Positions 44,474 to 57,400 of a DNA stretch of 64,000 bases are shown here, in pieces. This DNA comes from Pyrenochaeta sp. MPI-SDFR-AT-0127 (Eukaryota; Ascomycota; Dothideomycetes; Pleosporales; Cucurbitariaceae). The notes beneath the pieces were generated by a model. It was not told where the DNA came from. It searched no databases and worked only from the letters and a program-made list of their open reading frames with translations. Made by a program: the position numbers and the translations under genes. The stretch covers positions 310,001 to 374,000 of the forward strand of contig JAGTJM010000011.1 of assembly GCA_020747015.1 (NCBI GenBank). Reading direction: 5' to 3'. Position 1 is the stretch's first letter, and each line of letters starts with the position of its first letter.

Positions 44474-47400
44474 CTATCGACCATACTCCAGACTTGGTAC
44501 AATAACAGGTCCATACTTCATCGGCGCGCTATACCCACTATCGTTCTGAACCATAAAGTCCACCGCCAGGCTTAGTTTCCCACTGCCATGTCCTGGTACA
44601 GCTTGGCCAAATGTTCCGTTGACAATTTCTGGATCATATATGACGCATGCAACATAGTTTCTTCGGCCCATGAGTCTCTTGTACTCTCGTGGCTGGCCAT
44701 TGACGTCCTGAGTAAATATCTCCATCATGTCTTCTTTCGTATCTGTGGGCTGCTGGTTGCTGCGGTGTCCGTTTTGCGGGACATAGAGCGCACGGTTGTT
44801 GTGAAGGAGTCGTAAGACATAATTGCCCGGCGGGGCATTAACTACTGCAGAGGAGATGATCTGGTACATAGTCTTATGATCCTGCGGTCTTGAAGGATCG
44901 TGGACGAGGCCAGCACCGCAGCAATCGACCGCCCCGGAAAAGAAAGTCATGCGCAGCGATTTGTTATGGGCGATTCCTTGTAGTGTTCTGATCAGGTATG
45001 TCCTTTCTAGGTCCTGTATCTTGTCAGAGGCTTGTTCGTTGGTCAAATGAATAAGTTCCATACCTTTGAGTCGTGCGTCCACAGATCTCTTAATTCATCA
45101 AGCAGGTCAATCTCTCCAAAGGGACTCAACACACCACTCATCAAGCCAGACTTGCCGACCGCTTTCTTAACAGAGTTGAACCCATCGCCAACCATGCTCT
45201 TGGCGCCTACGACACCAGCGACAGAGCTTGTAACCTTTCCGAGCATGTTGAAAGTACCCGTCACTGCTTTCTTGCCTGTTGCCATCGAATGAGCAAGCGA
45301 CTCGACAGACTCGAGACGAGGGTACACAATGGGAACCGGTATCATCCAGATACAGTGCTGGACACTAGGTGGTAATGTGGCGACTTTAGGGAAGATACCC
45401 TGATACGTCGGTCCAGCCATGACTTGATGCGGGTTCCGTTCAGACCGGCAATCCGGCCCAACAACTGTAACACAAGGACCAAGGTACTTGATAAAGTGCC
45501 ATCCTGTCCCAGTAACCGTGAACAGATCCATATCGTTGCTGACGTTGCGAAGAATCTCAAGAGTTGTATGGTGTTGAAAGAGCAGGTACATCTCGATACC
45601 TAGCCTTCCAATATTCTTGAACATATTGGAGAATTGCATGTACTCTGGGTACGAGCCGAAACCGTCAAAACTAAGCGTGGTCAGATTTAGTCGCTATTGA
45701 AGTTCTAATGTAGACTTACATGTCGTGGTCGTCAAGGGCAAGGATATGTGGGATCTGGGCAAATGCTTCTCTCAAGTGCGGCTGATCAAAATGGCTAGTG
45801 TAGTAGTGAAAGTAAGCATGGCAAACGTCTTCTTCATGCTTTGCTGTCCACGGCGCATTTTTGCGGTTCTCCTTTCCACTCGTCGCTGTCCACTGTTTTA
45901 GAAGCGGAAGTTCTTTCCACAGCCTGTCGGCATAGATCTGGCCACCCAAACCTAGTTGCACGTGGAATCCACCACACTCGGCATTCTTTTGCAAGATATC
46001 TTTCCACATCATACCCACGCCGCCTAGCTTCGTTCTTTCGTTGGCATTGACGTTTAGCGCGAAGTCGTTACCAGAATGAGCAATGAATCGCCAGCTCGTT
46101 TCATGGCGTCCTGCCACCAGGAACTCGAATCGTGTGCAGCCCAAATGTGAGGTAATGGCATATGTCCACTTGGCCGCATGCTCCTCTTCCATTCGTAGAT
46201 CAATGTCATACCGATAGAAGATCCATGTCTGATGTGTGTAGATTGGATTGGCCTTGAGTTGTCGTGGGTTCGGCGATAGATCCGCGCTCTGGTGGATGTG
46301 GATCGTCGGGGGATGAGGGGTGTTTGTAATGAGGAGAATCGATCCCAGCCACAGGCCTCGCTCCAGGTCCATATTTGTGTATCTCAAGTACGGCCCAAAG
46401 TACACGCCATTGGTAGGGTTAATCTTATATTGATCTACGCCAGCAACTGGAGGCGGACCTGTGAAGCCTGCCGCGGTGGGAGTCGCGAGTGGTGCCATGC
46501 CAAAATCTCCTGGGAAGCCGGCAGTCTGAGACGGGAAACCAGGCGAGGCAATAGGAGCCTTGCCAAACGATGGAGATGCTAACGGCACACCTACGAACGT
46601 GCCTGTAGGAGACATGGGCTCGTTGAGATTCAGGGGTGTAGGGCCCTTGGGGAATTCCCATTGAGTAGATTGTGTGGGAAGATGAATGTAATAGTACTGG
46701 CCAGAGCTCGGATCCAAATGTGCTATCCAGCCTTCAGGCAGAGGCGGGGGTGAAGCCGGCCCTGGTCCTGGCGCCGGACTTGGTGTATGAGCTGGTTGCG
46801 CTGTTTGGATTTGTGGAGGAAACTGGCTTGCTGTGGGCGTTGGGGCGATCACTGCAGCTGGCTGCTGTGATGGCCCTGCTTGCTGGCGCACATCATTCGC
46901 AAACGCAGGATGGCCCTGATTAGGGTCACTGAGCGATAGGCCCTGGGCGGCTGGTTGCTGGCCCTTATCGTTGGGGTAGTTCTGAGATTGGCTCGCTGGT
47001 GGGTGTGTGATGCTCGAGTAGGCTGGCGGTGGCTCCTCGTTCATGTTCATGCGGCCCATCTCGTGGTTCAAGGGATGCTCTGGAGGCACATTTGTGGGAG
47101 GTGGAGAAAAGTTTGGAGCTTGTGGGAGAGGACCCTGTGGAGGACTGCTCGAGGGGGGGACCTGGTCCATGCCTTGATAGACTGTTGGAGGGCCATGTGG
47201 TGTGCTTCCTGGCTGCTCAGTCGGCGTCCACGGTCGTCGCGCAGGTTGCTGAGTTGGCGCTGGAGATGTGAGTGTTGGTCGAGGCTGCTGATTCGCATAT
47301 ACCTGATTCCGCTGAGCAGCAGCAGCATTCTGGGCGCTTTGCGCTTGCAGATTCGTCAGGGTCGATGTGCCTGCAATGCCAGCCGCCGCAAAGCGCGCCT

Positions 47401-48229
47401 CAATACCACCACTTGGAGGAGGGATGATGGGAGTTTCAGGAGGCGGCGGGGAGCCTCGCTGTGCTCTCACAGTTGAAGTCGAGGCTGTGGAGCTCAGGCG
47501 ATTGACGCCCCCTGGATTTGGTATCTTCAGCGCTGGCTCCTCTTGCTTGGGAGCCGAGTATGCCATGGTTGGAGGAGGAAAGTACTGCTGGTGGTGCTCT
47601 GGAAAAGGGTTGTTCACGTTGTTCGCGTTCGCATCCGAGCTGGCTTTCCTTTGCGGTGCCTTCTGGAACAGACCCTCCTTGTCTGGTGTTTCTGGGCCTG
47701 GCGAGTCTGGCAGTGGTTTGGGAGCGGTCCCTCGCCGCTCGGCCAGCCTCGAGGGCTGCACAGAGCCATCTTGGTTCCTTGCACCATAGCCGCCTAATGT
47801 TGGTCTGTTTGGGTCGTTGGCTTCGAATCGAGCGCGCTGGCTGGGAGAGGTGGGGCTTGGTCCCGTGGCGTTGGAGCCTCGTCGCCGGCCTTCTGCTTCT
47901 GGCGGGGTTGCGTTCTTGGTCTGGCGTTCTCTCTCGCTGAGGGGCGTGTATCGTCCCTGGCCCAGGGTAGGCTGCTTTGGCGGGCGGTCGTCAGGATATG
48001 GGAGGGGAGCAGTGGGCGGGCCGGTGGGAGGGGCAGGGAACGAGGGCATGGGCGGAGGGCGCGAGAATGCCGGCTGGTTGGAGCTGCCGGCCGAGTCTGT
48101 TCGTGGCGGCGGGCTCCTCCCATCGCGGCCCTTCTGTATCCTCAAGGGCCCGACGGTGGGCGTGTCTGGGGCGTCTGAGGTGCGCAGGAACAGCTCCTCC
48201 TCTGGGCGGCCCTGCTTGCGGGCGTCCAT
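44474..48229 (-). CDS. WW-domain PhoD-like phosphatase
   Basis: Exons (complement) 45720-48229, 45064-45670 and 44474-45013 encode 1218 residues. Introns are 49 and 50 nt; the first splice completes LALDDHDIFDGFGSYPEY. The N-terminal 480 residues are Pro/Ser/Gln-rich and probably disordered. A WW domain follows (about 490-530: LPEGWIAHLDPSSGQYYYIH ... TQWEFPKG), which should bind Pro-rich partners. The rest (about 600-1218) is a PhoD_2-type metallophosphatase region; DDHD is the metal-ligand motif, with LFTVTGTGW, NSVKKAVGKSGL and DLERTYLIRTLQGIAHNKS later. Such fungal proteins are thought to act on phosphodiesters or phosphomonoesters but substrates are not known. The ATG gives MDARKQGRPEEELFLRTSDA. 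Confidence 0.9.
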
Positions 48230-49533
48230 GGCGCGGGAGGAGGATTGGGGAGAATATATTTGGAGTGGTTCCTGGATCGCCGGCGATGACAGGCGTCGAC
48301 TTTATTTTTGGGTACGGGTGCGGGTAGCTCGACGTGTTGCAGGAGCCGTGGGCAGGTGGGAGGGCTTGCTGGTGGGGTAGGCGCTCGATATGACGCTGAC
48401 GACGCGGGCAGATGCATGTACTCTGGCAGAAAGCATGCGACCGGTGAGCCTATAAGTAGGGCTACGGAAGACGGCAAATCGAGTGCCTGTATCCTGCTTC
48501 CATCTCGCAGGCCATGCTGCTGCTTTACGTAGCCCTCGCCCATTGCGCTCCTCCCAGTTGGGCTGCTGCGGGCCGTCGTCGAGATGGCGGCGTCTGCCCA
48601 TGTGATTGGGCGAAGCCACCATTTACGCGCCTGCGACCGAATTGAAGACCATGGTCACACTTGGCGGGCGCATGGCCGCCGTCTTTTGTACCTGAGTGGC
48701 ACGCGCCGCCCATCTGGTCCACCGAGCCGGGCGTCGTCCATGGATTTCACGCGCCGTCAACGGACTTCACCTGTCGGCTGCTTGCGGCCTCCGTGTCTCC
48801 CAAGGCTTCCCTTTCTCACGTGCTCAAGCCCTGGTGTTGCTCGCTAGCATATACCTCCTATTCTCAGGCGTCGTCTGAACATTGTCGAAAATAAAATCCG
48901 CTCACAAGGTAAGGTTCTGTGGCGCATCGTCGTCCCAGGAGAGAAAAAAAGTGCCCATAAACATTGCAGCGGCTCTTGGCTTGTGAAAGCGGGAATGTGG
49001 AATCTGCATTTTGGTGCCCTTGGCGACGCTGTCGACATCATGGGTGCAGTATTCTCACCAAAACACACTTTAAAACACCTGCGTCAGGCTGAGCAACCCA
49101 ACTTTGCCGCAAGGTTGCAGAAAGCGACGCATCGGCCCATTGAGTCCAGAAACGCCCGCTTCGGTGCGCCCAACTCGGACAAGCATGAAGCCACAGACAG
49201 GGCAGAGGTTCAGCTGCAGCCTCAGATACGGGGGCTAGATGGCAACCCTCTTCGGACCCCTCGTGTTTCTTATACCGGTCAACCTCTCTTCATCGAATTT
49301 CCTCTGCTGTCTTCTAGTCACCCTGTTGCCCTCGCAGTCGTCTCTTTTCTTAGCGTACCTCGTTCACTTCGAAGCCACTCTCTTCAGCCACACGAGAACA
49401 TTTTCTTAATTCTCATGCCCCAACACCGAATCCAACTTGTCATTCGAAAGCGGTTCGACTGTTGATAGACACTTTCCACTTCACCCATTTCCATCCATAG
49501 AGAAGACGACCTTAGAAGAAGGGAGAGCCAAGT
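48230..49533. promoter_or_regulatory. Divergent promoter region, PhoD-like / Gln-Pro-rich protein
   Basis: About 1.3 kb between divergent start codons. An AATATATT element lies about 20-30 bases upstream of the PhoD-like start. Open frames here have no motif. Confidence 0.4.
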
Positions 49534-51337
49534 ATGCCTCTCATGCAGCAACCACCCCCAGTTCCAGCCTTCGACCCCAGCTCACCAGCACCACCTCCAT
49601 ACACTGTTGATCCAGTGCAGTTACCAACACCAACTCCAGCTCCAGCAATGAACGGGTTTGCACCCCCTCAGCAGCAGGGCGGCTTCCCACAGGGCCAGGT
49701 TCAGCCCCAGATGCAACAACAGTTTCAGCCTCAGCAGCCTCAATATGCTCAGCCACAAGGACAAATCTCACCACCCCAATACGTACAGTCTCCACAAGGA
49801 ATGCCAATGCAACAACAGATGCCAATGGTCCAGCAACCATACCAGGGAGTGCCAAACATGACTCCCCAGCAGGTGCAACAAGTCCAACAAGTCATTCAAA
49901 ATCTCCCGCCAGAGAAACTCCAGATGGTCCAGCAGCAGGTCCAACAGATGATGCCTCCCCAGCAAATGATGATCCCGCAACCGCAAGGCATGGTGATGTC
50001 CCCGCAGCCCATGCAGCAGCAATTACCACCAGCAGGCCCGGCGGTACAGAAACCACAGTTTACAACAACTGCACCCTCAGGCTTGTTTGGCTCAAAACAC
50101 TCCAGCGGACATGGCAGCGGACCTCAAGATGCTCAAAAGTCGGACAGTGTGAAACGCTTCTTCGGGGACACCCTTTTTGGCCGTGTGGCACGCTCATCTG
50201 TCCAAACCGCAACTTCCATGGCGAAGATGCCAACCGCATTGAGTCCTTGGGGAGACAACAATCCTGTAACCCTCCCCAACGTGCGATACCGCGATGCCGT
50301 GCTCTTCACTACTTTTGCTTTCGTGGGCGGCCCCCTGGTGGAAGGCGTTGCAGACGGCGTGACTTCAACATTTGGGGCAGATTCGTTCATTTCTGAGATT
50401 GTAAACTCTGGCGCTGGTGCTATCGCCGCGTCAACAGTGCTCAAATACTCCGTCTTCCAGATTGTGGAGCAAGCAATCGACAAAGGCATCATTGAGCACA
50501 TGTTACCCGAGGAGGAGAAGATGTTGCAGACTACTAACGTGAAGAGTTTACAGGTAGGTATCAAGCATAAATTGATGGGCGTGGATGCAGATTTGCGATT
50601 CGTCGGCATCTATCCAGCAAGAAACACGCAGGCCTGTGAAAAGGGATGGTTCTGTCCGTATCTTTTCGCCTCAGCAAGAACTCCTTCGGTGCCTCGTGCA
50701 AACGAATTTGCCATTGCGCAGAGTTTCGGGCCATTTTTAGGTGGTACGCTCCCCATTCCTTTCCCTTAGACAACAAAAAGACCACTAACAAAATATATCA
50801 GGCGACTACCTTCTCGCACACAAACTACTCTCTGAATCCGCCCACACACTCAGCATGTGCGAAGCCAACCCAGAAGTCGACATTGGCGCAAACCGCCTCC
50901 TCATCCTCTTCACCGCCATCTCCCCATTCCGCGCGGGCATGTGGTCTAGCTCGCGCCGTCCCGGCTGTGGCACAATCGTCTTCCACCTCCTGGACGGCTG
51001 TCCCGCGCTCGTCATCCCCGTGACAAAATCTGCTCCCATTACTGCCTGGTCGCCCTGGACGCTCTCCCAGATGCGGCAAGCACAGTACTCGGCGCAGCCT
51101 CCCACGCCAGGTAGCGGACTCTACCAGCCCGAGTGGCAGCACGAGCAGATTTGCGAGTGGCTCGACACAATCATCAGTGTTCCACATGTGAATCCCACTC
51201 TGAGAGACCGCTACGTCGATGTATTGAGCAGGAGTGTGAGTTTAGTCATCAACGGCGCATTGGCGCTGGAGAAGTGTCAGCCATTGCTCGGGAAGCTAGA
51301 TCCAGAGCGCGCTGGCATATGCATGTTTCGGTACTGA
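49534..51337 (+). CDS. Gln/Pro-rich protein with conserved-looking C-terminal domain, unknown function
   Basis: Exons 49534-50743 and 50802-51337 encode 581 residues; the 58-nt intron starts GTACGC, has a CACTAAC branch site and ends ATATCAG, joining FGPFLGG to DYLLAHKLLSES. Residues 1-190 are dominated by Gln, Pro and Met (repeated MQQQ, PQQ and QVQQ runs), a probable disordered, interaction-prone tail. From about residue 205 composition turns to an ordinary globular protein: DSVKRFFGDTLFGRVARSSV, a hydrophobic Gly/Ala-rich segment with FTTFAFVGGPLVEGVADGV, and later RLLILFTAISPFRAGMWSSS and WEL-like Trp/Cys-containing stretches (EWQHEQICEWLDTIISVPHV). I do not recognise the domain and assign no function. 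Divergent from the PhoD-like gene. Confidence 0.85.
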
Positions 51338-51864
51338 ATCTACGTCCGTAAAAAGCCCATGTGTTTGGTCTGTGTCTCGAAGCTTGATCATCGGAATTCG
51401 TTGGTACGAATGGTGGTGGGCCATGGCAGACTGATTTGTGTGTAGAACTTGGAAACATTGAGCTAGTGACGCTGTAGTAGAGCTCGTATATATAGATTTG
51501 ATACCCTTATTGTGAGCAATCTTTGAGATACCGACTAATAATACATATACAATTTTGAGAGCCTTGCGTTGCGTTGCAGACAGATCAAAGAGTAACTGTA
51601 CTCGAGCGTAATGTGTCTCCATTTCATTAGGTATAAACTCGATACAACCGGCTTCATGACACGACCACATCAAATGAGGAAGGGGATAGAGTAACACGGC
51701 AAACAAGGTGTGGAAAGGCTTATGGCATACACCTGAACGATGGGATTATGAAACAATGAACATCTATAGACTCTAACAAAAACTTTTGACAATGCCTCCC
51801 ACACTGGCTGCCACATGTACGCTGATTGCATATGTAATTCTTCCTCATGCACCATCTCAACTAT
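51338..51864. other. Convergent intergenic region
   Basis: AT-rich 3' flanks of the Gln/Pro-rich gene and ornithine decarboxylase; a 136-codon minus-strand frame has no motif. Confidence 0.5.
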
Positions 51865-53255
51865 TTACAGATCCATTAAAGCCTTGGCACCAGGCTCGCT
51901 GCAGACGTACACAACGTCGTGGCTGTCCGTGAAGCCGTTGAAACGAGTAGCAGAGCACTTCGTGTACGCACCCATGTCCTCGAAGTAAAGCCAGTCTCCG
52001 ACATCAAGCAGCTCAGGGAACATGCAAGAAGACGAAACAACGTCAATACCATCGCAGGTCGGACCCCAGATGGAGTATTCAACCTGAGATGGCGTGTCGT
52101 ATCCGGAGCGGCGGACATCGTACAGAACGTCGTTCCCGTTCTTCAAAACACGCGGCACGGGGTTTTGATGGTCGAAGATGATGCTCGAGAAGTTGCCGTA
52201 GACACCATCGTTCAGGTAGAGCATGTACGAGGTGGTGCCTAGGGTGGCATCAGCGACAGTGCGGCGGGCAATGACGTGGCATGCGATAGTGAAGGCGGTA
52301 GAGACGTAATAACGTCCAGGCTCGCCGATGACACGAATATGAGGCGGGAAATACTCGTCCAAGGAAGCTGACAAGACAGCAGCCATTGGCTCGAACGTAA
52401 CATCGCCGGTGAATCCACCACCTACGTCCAGTGTATGCATATTGAAGCCGAGGGCGGCGGCTTGGTCGAAGACGAAGCGGGCGTCCTGGACAGCCTTGAT
52501 GAACGCCTTTGGATCAGATGCACCCGAGCCAACATGGAAAGCCACGCCGACAACATTCAGCTCCAGCTTCTTCGCAAGCTCCAGAAGCTCTGTTGTGGTG
52601 TCCAAGGCAGCGCCAAACTTCTGGCTCAAACGGCACAAGCTGGCCGAATCATCCGTCAAGATACGCAAGTACAGCTCAGCATCCGGGAAGAGCTGCTTGG
52701 TCTTGTAGAGCTCATCGGCGTTGTCGAAGGTCATTTGTTTGACGCCAGACTGAGCCGCGTAGCGAACGTACGACTTGGTCTTGCAGGGCTGCGCGTAAAT
52801 AATGCGGGACGGGTCGACACCCAACTTGAGGACCGTCTCGATCTCATTCTTGGAGGCGCAATCGAAGCCAAGCCCCAATTCGGTCATGAGGCGGAGGACT
52901 TGCGGGTCTGGGTTGCACTTGACCGCTATTTAGGTGTCAGTGGCGTGTTCCTGGATCTATGAGAAAAGGTAGACTCACCATAGTGTGGCTTGACGCGAGC
53001 TAGATTCTTCTTCCAGCGCAAATGCTGGCGGTAGACCTCGCCCAGGTCGGCGACGAAGAAGGCATCTTCATCACCGACGCTGCAGGTGTCGGAATCAACA
53101 GCCTCAACACGGCTCTTCAGAGCCTCCCCAATCAACTGCTTGGATTTCCAGGCGCCATGATCATTGACAGTACCAAGAGAGTAATTGTTGAATGACGGTA
53201 AGTCTTTCAACGAAAACTGGTATTCTTCGGTGGTCGTGATAGCAGAAGGTGCCAT
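51865..53255 (-). CDS. Ornithine decarboxylase
   Basis: Exons (complement) 52979-53255 and 51865-52925, joined across a 53-nt intron, encode 445 residues. The splice completes PHYAVKCNPDPQVLRLM, where Lys95 binds PLP. Further eukaryotic ODC signatures: LGFDCASKNEIETVLKLGV, RIIYAQPCKTKSYVRYA, FHVGSGASD, LDVGGGFTGD (phosphate loop), GEPGRYYV, and GPTCDGID with catalytic Cys383 at the dimer interface. It decarboxylates ornithine to putrescine, the committed step of polyamine synthesis. The enzyme is normally subject to antizyme-driven turnover; no antizyme gene is in the window. The proximal 500 bp upstream contain no ATG on the transcript strand, so no upstream ORF is predicted there. ODC is the fungal gene usually called spe1, SPE1 or odc. 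Confidence 0.95.
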
Positions 53256-54450
53256 GCCCTGGATAGTGGTTCCTGGGAGTTGATTGACTAGGTAAAATTT
53301 GTTTGCTTGTATGCCAAAGGGGTGTTAAGGCGGCTTGAAGAGCGTGAACCCGAGGGTTGGTGTTGGGCGAGGTCTCCCCGACTCTTCCTCTCCGAGAGGA
53401 AGAACCACAAAGAGCGTCCTATGCGGCAGCTGAAGTTCGGGTGGATCGAGGGTCTGTTGTGGAGACAAAAAGAGAGCGCGCTCGATTTCTTTTTTAGACG
53501 ACAAGACGAGGGGGCGGGATGTTGTTGAAGACGTGAGGAGCGGGTCGAGCCGATACAATTTGAAGGTTGAGCAGGAACAGTGCCGAAGCCGTAGTGCAGC
53601 GAGGCCTTTGAAGCGACCAAAGGCTGTCGCAAGTGAAATTGGGCTGCAGCGAGAGGCAGTGGCGGACGCTTTTATAGAGCAAAAGCGTTGTCCCAGCGAC
53701 TTGAGAGAGAGAGAGCCGGTGAGAGGTGAGGTGTAGGAGCGATGGGGGGGAGGCGGCGGCGGGGCGGGCTGTTGTGGTGATTTTGCCGCATGCAAGTGTG
53801 CTCGCTCGCTCATGAAAAGATTATCTAATGCACCCCCTGCACAGCTGTCCACCATCCAGCCACTCGCTGCACATCCGGGCCCTGACATCATTGCGGCTCG
53901 AGACCCACCGCCAGAGGGAAGAAAAAACACCTCAGCTTACCCCGTGGGCATCGTCGCGACTTGTGAGGCTGAACCCGTAGTCGCCGAAAAGGGCGCATTT
54001 GCAGCATCGAAAATCCCGCCACAAGCGAACATCGCCATGTGCTGCAGAAAGCCCACGCCTAACCCAGGGCCAAAAATAATACCCACCTGAACAATCGGGG
54101 GCACAGCAGATTTGTGAGCAATAACTCTTGCTGCAGGTAATCTTCTCATGTAGCCACAGCAGCGTCCTGCGCGCGCAGTATCCTCGAAAATCGTTCTTGA
54201 TTCGTGGGTTTCTGTTGGGTTCATACAATATCTAGGTATACGCAATGCAAAGTGCACTGAAAGAGGAAGGACGCCTAACCCACCCCGAGCCCCTAAATGC
54301 CGCTATGTGTACGCGAAGACAATGTGTGTAAATGCTACAAAAATCATAAAATGCCGGCTGCGGCCATGTATGCAAAGCTGCCCAAGCAAATGGCTCCAAA
54401 TCCTGTCATGACTTTGTCAGAATGCTGGACGACCGTAAGCGCGCCCTTCC
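53256..54450. promoter_or_regulatory. ODC promoter and leader; weak minus-strand ORF
   Basis: GC-rich leader next to the ODC start. Farther upstream (53937-54257, minus) is a 106-codon frame with a Gly/Phe-rich hydrophobic stretch (GIIFGPGLGVGFLQHMAMF), a TTGTTCAG acceptor-like site inside and a GTAAGC donor-like site at its end. It could be an exon of an unrecognised small gene, but no partner exon is convincing. Confidence 0.35.
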
Positions 54451-57400
54451 CTAAACCCTTTGTAACATGACTGGAACGTCAGTTAGGTCGACTCCATATT
54501 GATTCCTCCAATTTAGAGACTTATTACTGGCGACGCTGTGGAGCTGGCGCGTCCCAGCACTGCCACCAATGCCAACGCCCCGGCCCTCGTAGTTATACGC
54601 TAGTCCGCCTGAATAGCGACCCCAGGCAGCCATGTTCTCAGGGGGTTGAGACATCATTCGCGAATTGATAGTAAAAGCACTAGCCTCAGCAAGTTCGTTC
54701 CTCGCACGTAAATTCTCCCCTGTGGACTGGCGTCGCTGGCTCCGAGTGTCTTGCGAAAGGGGCTGCCCATCGTGGCCGTACTTGCCCACGAGCTGAGAGA
54801 CTACCTGGCCATGTTCACTAGTCCTCACGTTGTGGTTGATGGCTGATGTGGTCTTCCTGTGGCTTGGCACGAGCGTATGCTGAGTCGAAACCCTAGCCAT
54901 ATTGATGGAAGGCACCGGTGGCATGTCCTGATAGAAGCTCTTAGGGCGTCGTTTCAAAGCCTTAGCCTCACCTGCCTCCATTTTCAGGTTGTGGTAACTG
55001 CGTCGCTGCTGAACCAGTAGGCGCGCCGAGACTGTAGGTACGTCCCGTGTATGTTTTGTTGGCATTTCTCGTTCGGCCAAAGCCCGGTCCTTGCTTCGCA
55101 TGCGCGCGACTTCAGCAGCAAATTCGGAATCCATACTGACCATTGATTTGGCACGAGGTAGTCGATTTCCAAGTTGATGTGGGTGAGTTGGAGATGTAAC
55201 AGTCTTTCGCAGCGGACCAGACATGGCAGCATCATATGGCGATTGTCCAAGAGCTGAGGCAATTGTACCCAGATCAAGAACATCAATCGGGGCGGTTTCA
55301 CCTTCTCTATTAGGATCCTTGTTCTCGACAGTTGACTTCCTTCGAAATAGTGAAAAGCTTCTTCGTCGGTCATGCACTGGAGGCGTTGGTGGTCGATCAG
55401 GTTCAAGTTCAGTGAGTTGACTGTTCCTCACGGCAGCCGTACTCGGAGTATCCAAAGCGGGCTCGGCCGCAAGGACATGTTCTGTCGTAGGATAAGTATG
55501 CGTCAAGCACTCCATTCCCGGTGTGTGAGACAAGCGCCGAGAGAAATTGGCTCGCACACTATCAGGCACATCGGGAATGGTGCCTTCTAGAATTGGCTGG
55601 CACGATTGAACCACTGGGCGTTCTGTTTGCGATTGCCGTTTTCTTTGCAGGCGCTTCTGAGCCGCCGAAGATGTGCTCTCAAAAGATGCATTTGACCCAA
55701 TTGATCGTGGCGTTTGAGGTGAGGGAATGGTCTCTGATGTTGAAAACCTTGCCGAAGACCTCGCAGACAGATCACGTATTTTCAATGACGATGGCCGTTG
55801 GCTTGGCTTCGCATGCACAGTCGTTGATGATGGCAACTCATGCTCCACCAGTGGCACGCTTTGTGCCAGCTGATCAGAACTGTCGCTCTCCTCTGATTTT
55901 GCACTGTCTCTTTTCAGCGGTGAGCTATTTCGTGTAGTAGATGTCACCGGCCGGATGTCCTTTATCTGTTCTCGATTGGTCAGTCGAAGACTGCCGCCCG
56001 ACGAATACCCCGAGTCGGCTGTGCGTGGTGGAGGGCGTTGGCTTGGTTTGGAGCTCTGCACTTCCGGTGCGGCAGATCGTTGAGCTGGAGATGAGAGTCC
56101 TGGGCTGGTTGATACAACTTCATATGCAGGTTTAATCAAACTTGTGCCATCAAGTTCATATATTTCCTCCTCGGAAGTTTTCTCCATGGACCCAAGCAAA
56201 TTGCCATATTCGTCATTGTGACCCTCCGTTGTTGCTCTGAAAGGGCTGAAGGGAATATATGCCTGATAACTCTGCGCAAGTCGATTGGCATCATGTGCAA
56301 GTATATCTGTGTTCTGTGTCGAGATTCGGAGATTCTTTGGGGGCTCCTGTTCCGGTCGTGCATCAAATGATCGACCTTTTGAATTTGCGCTCAAGTGATC
56401 TTGAATCGGCTTTGCCTTAGCCAACTCGCGGTTTGTAGTCGCAAGATCGCTGTGCATTGCAGCAGTTATAGGAAGGACAGATGATTTACTCTTCGCATGT
56501 CCACGTCTTCTTGTAGTCTTCATCACCAAAGGACTAGAGCCGACTTCTGCGGTCGAAAAGTAATCCTCTTCCTCAGCCTGGTGAGAGCTTTGCTTCGTAA
56601 TTTTCACACTTGATGCGGGAGACGCCGCTCCATTAGTGACTACGAGAGAGCCCAGTCTCAGGTTTCCCAAATGTGAGTAATCCATTTCTCCGGGAGTTTG
56701 CGCTCGAGGTGTTGACGTGCCACGATCTCCTTCGATCAGATCTAAAGCAGTCAAGCGGCTTGAAGTGGGAGCACCCTTAGAAGTCAGCCTCCACTTTGCT
56801 TCCTCTTTAGGTTCGAGCTTCGGTGCCTTCCAAGAGTTCCATGTCCTGCGACGACCTTCCACGGGAGCTGTTCGCGTTGCGACCCCTGGGGTCTGTAGTA
56901 AAGACCGTCTCCTCGTTAGTGACGATGATCTGTCCATTAGTGAGTTTCTCCGACTGAGTCCTTGCTCTGTGGGCGTCGCTGCAGATCCCTCTGAAAGTTC
57001 CAATGCTTCGTCTGTTATGTGTCAGTAAAGTCATACCAAACGAGAGTACCAAACGAGAGTACAATTGTTCGTCAGCAAATGCATTTCGTGAGAGGAGTAC
57101 ATTGATGCGTAGAATTGGGACTCGGGTATTTTGATAACGTGGCATAAGTGCTTGCCGAACAAGTGAACAATTTGCAGGGGCAATAGCAGGCAAGAAACCA
57201 ACGGGGAGCACTTACGCAGAGCGGCAAGGTCTTCCGGTGACGCATTTCGCTTGACCTCCTGCAGTAACTTGATAGCCGCTTCCAAATCCACTTGGGCGGT
57301 CGAACCTAGAGAGATCCTGGAATCGGACATGCCAGGGAGCTTGGTAGTCGAACCATGTTTACTGCCAAAACACGAAAGTGAATTAGATCTCGAGTTGGTC

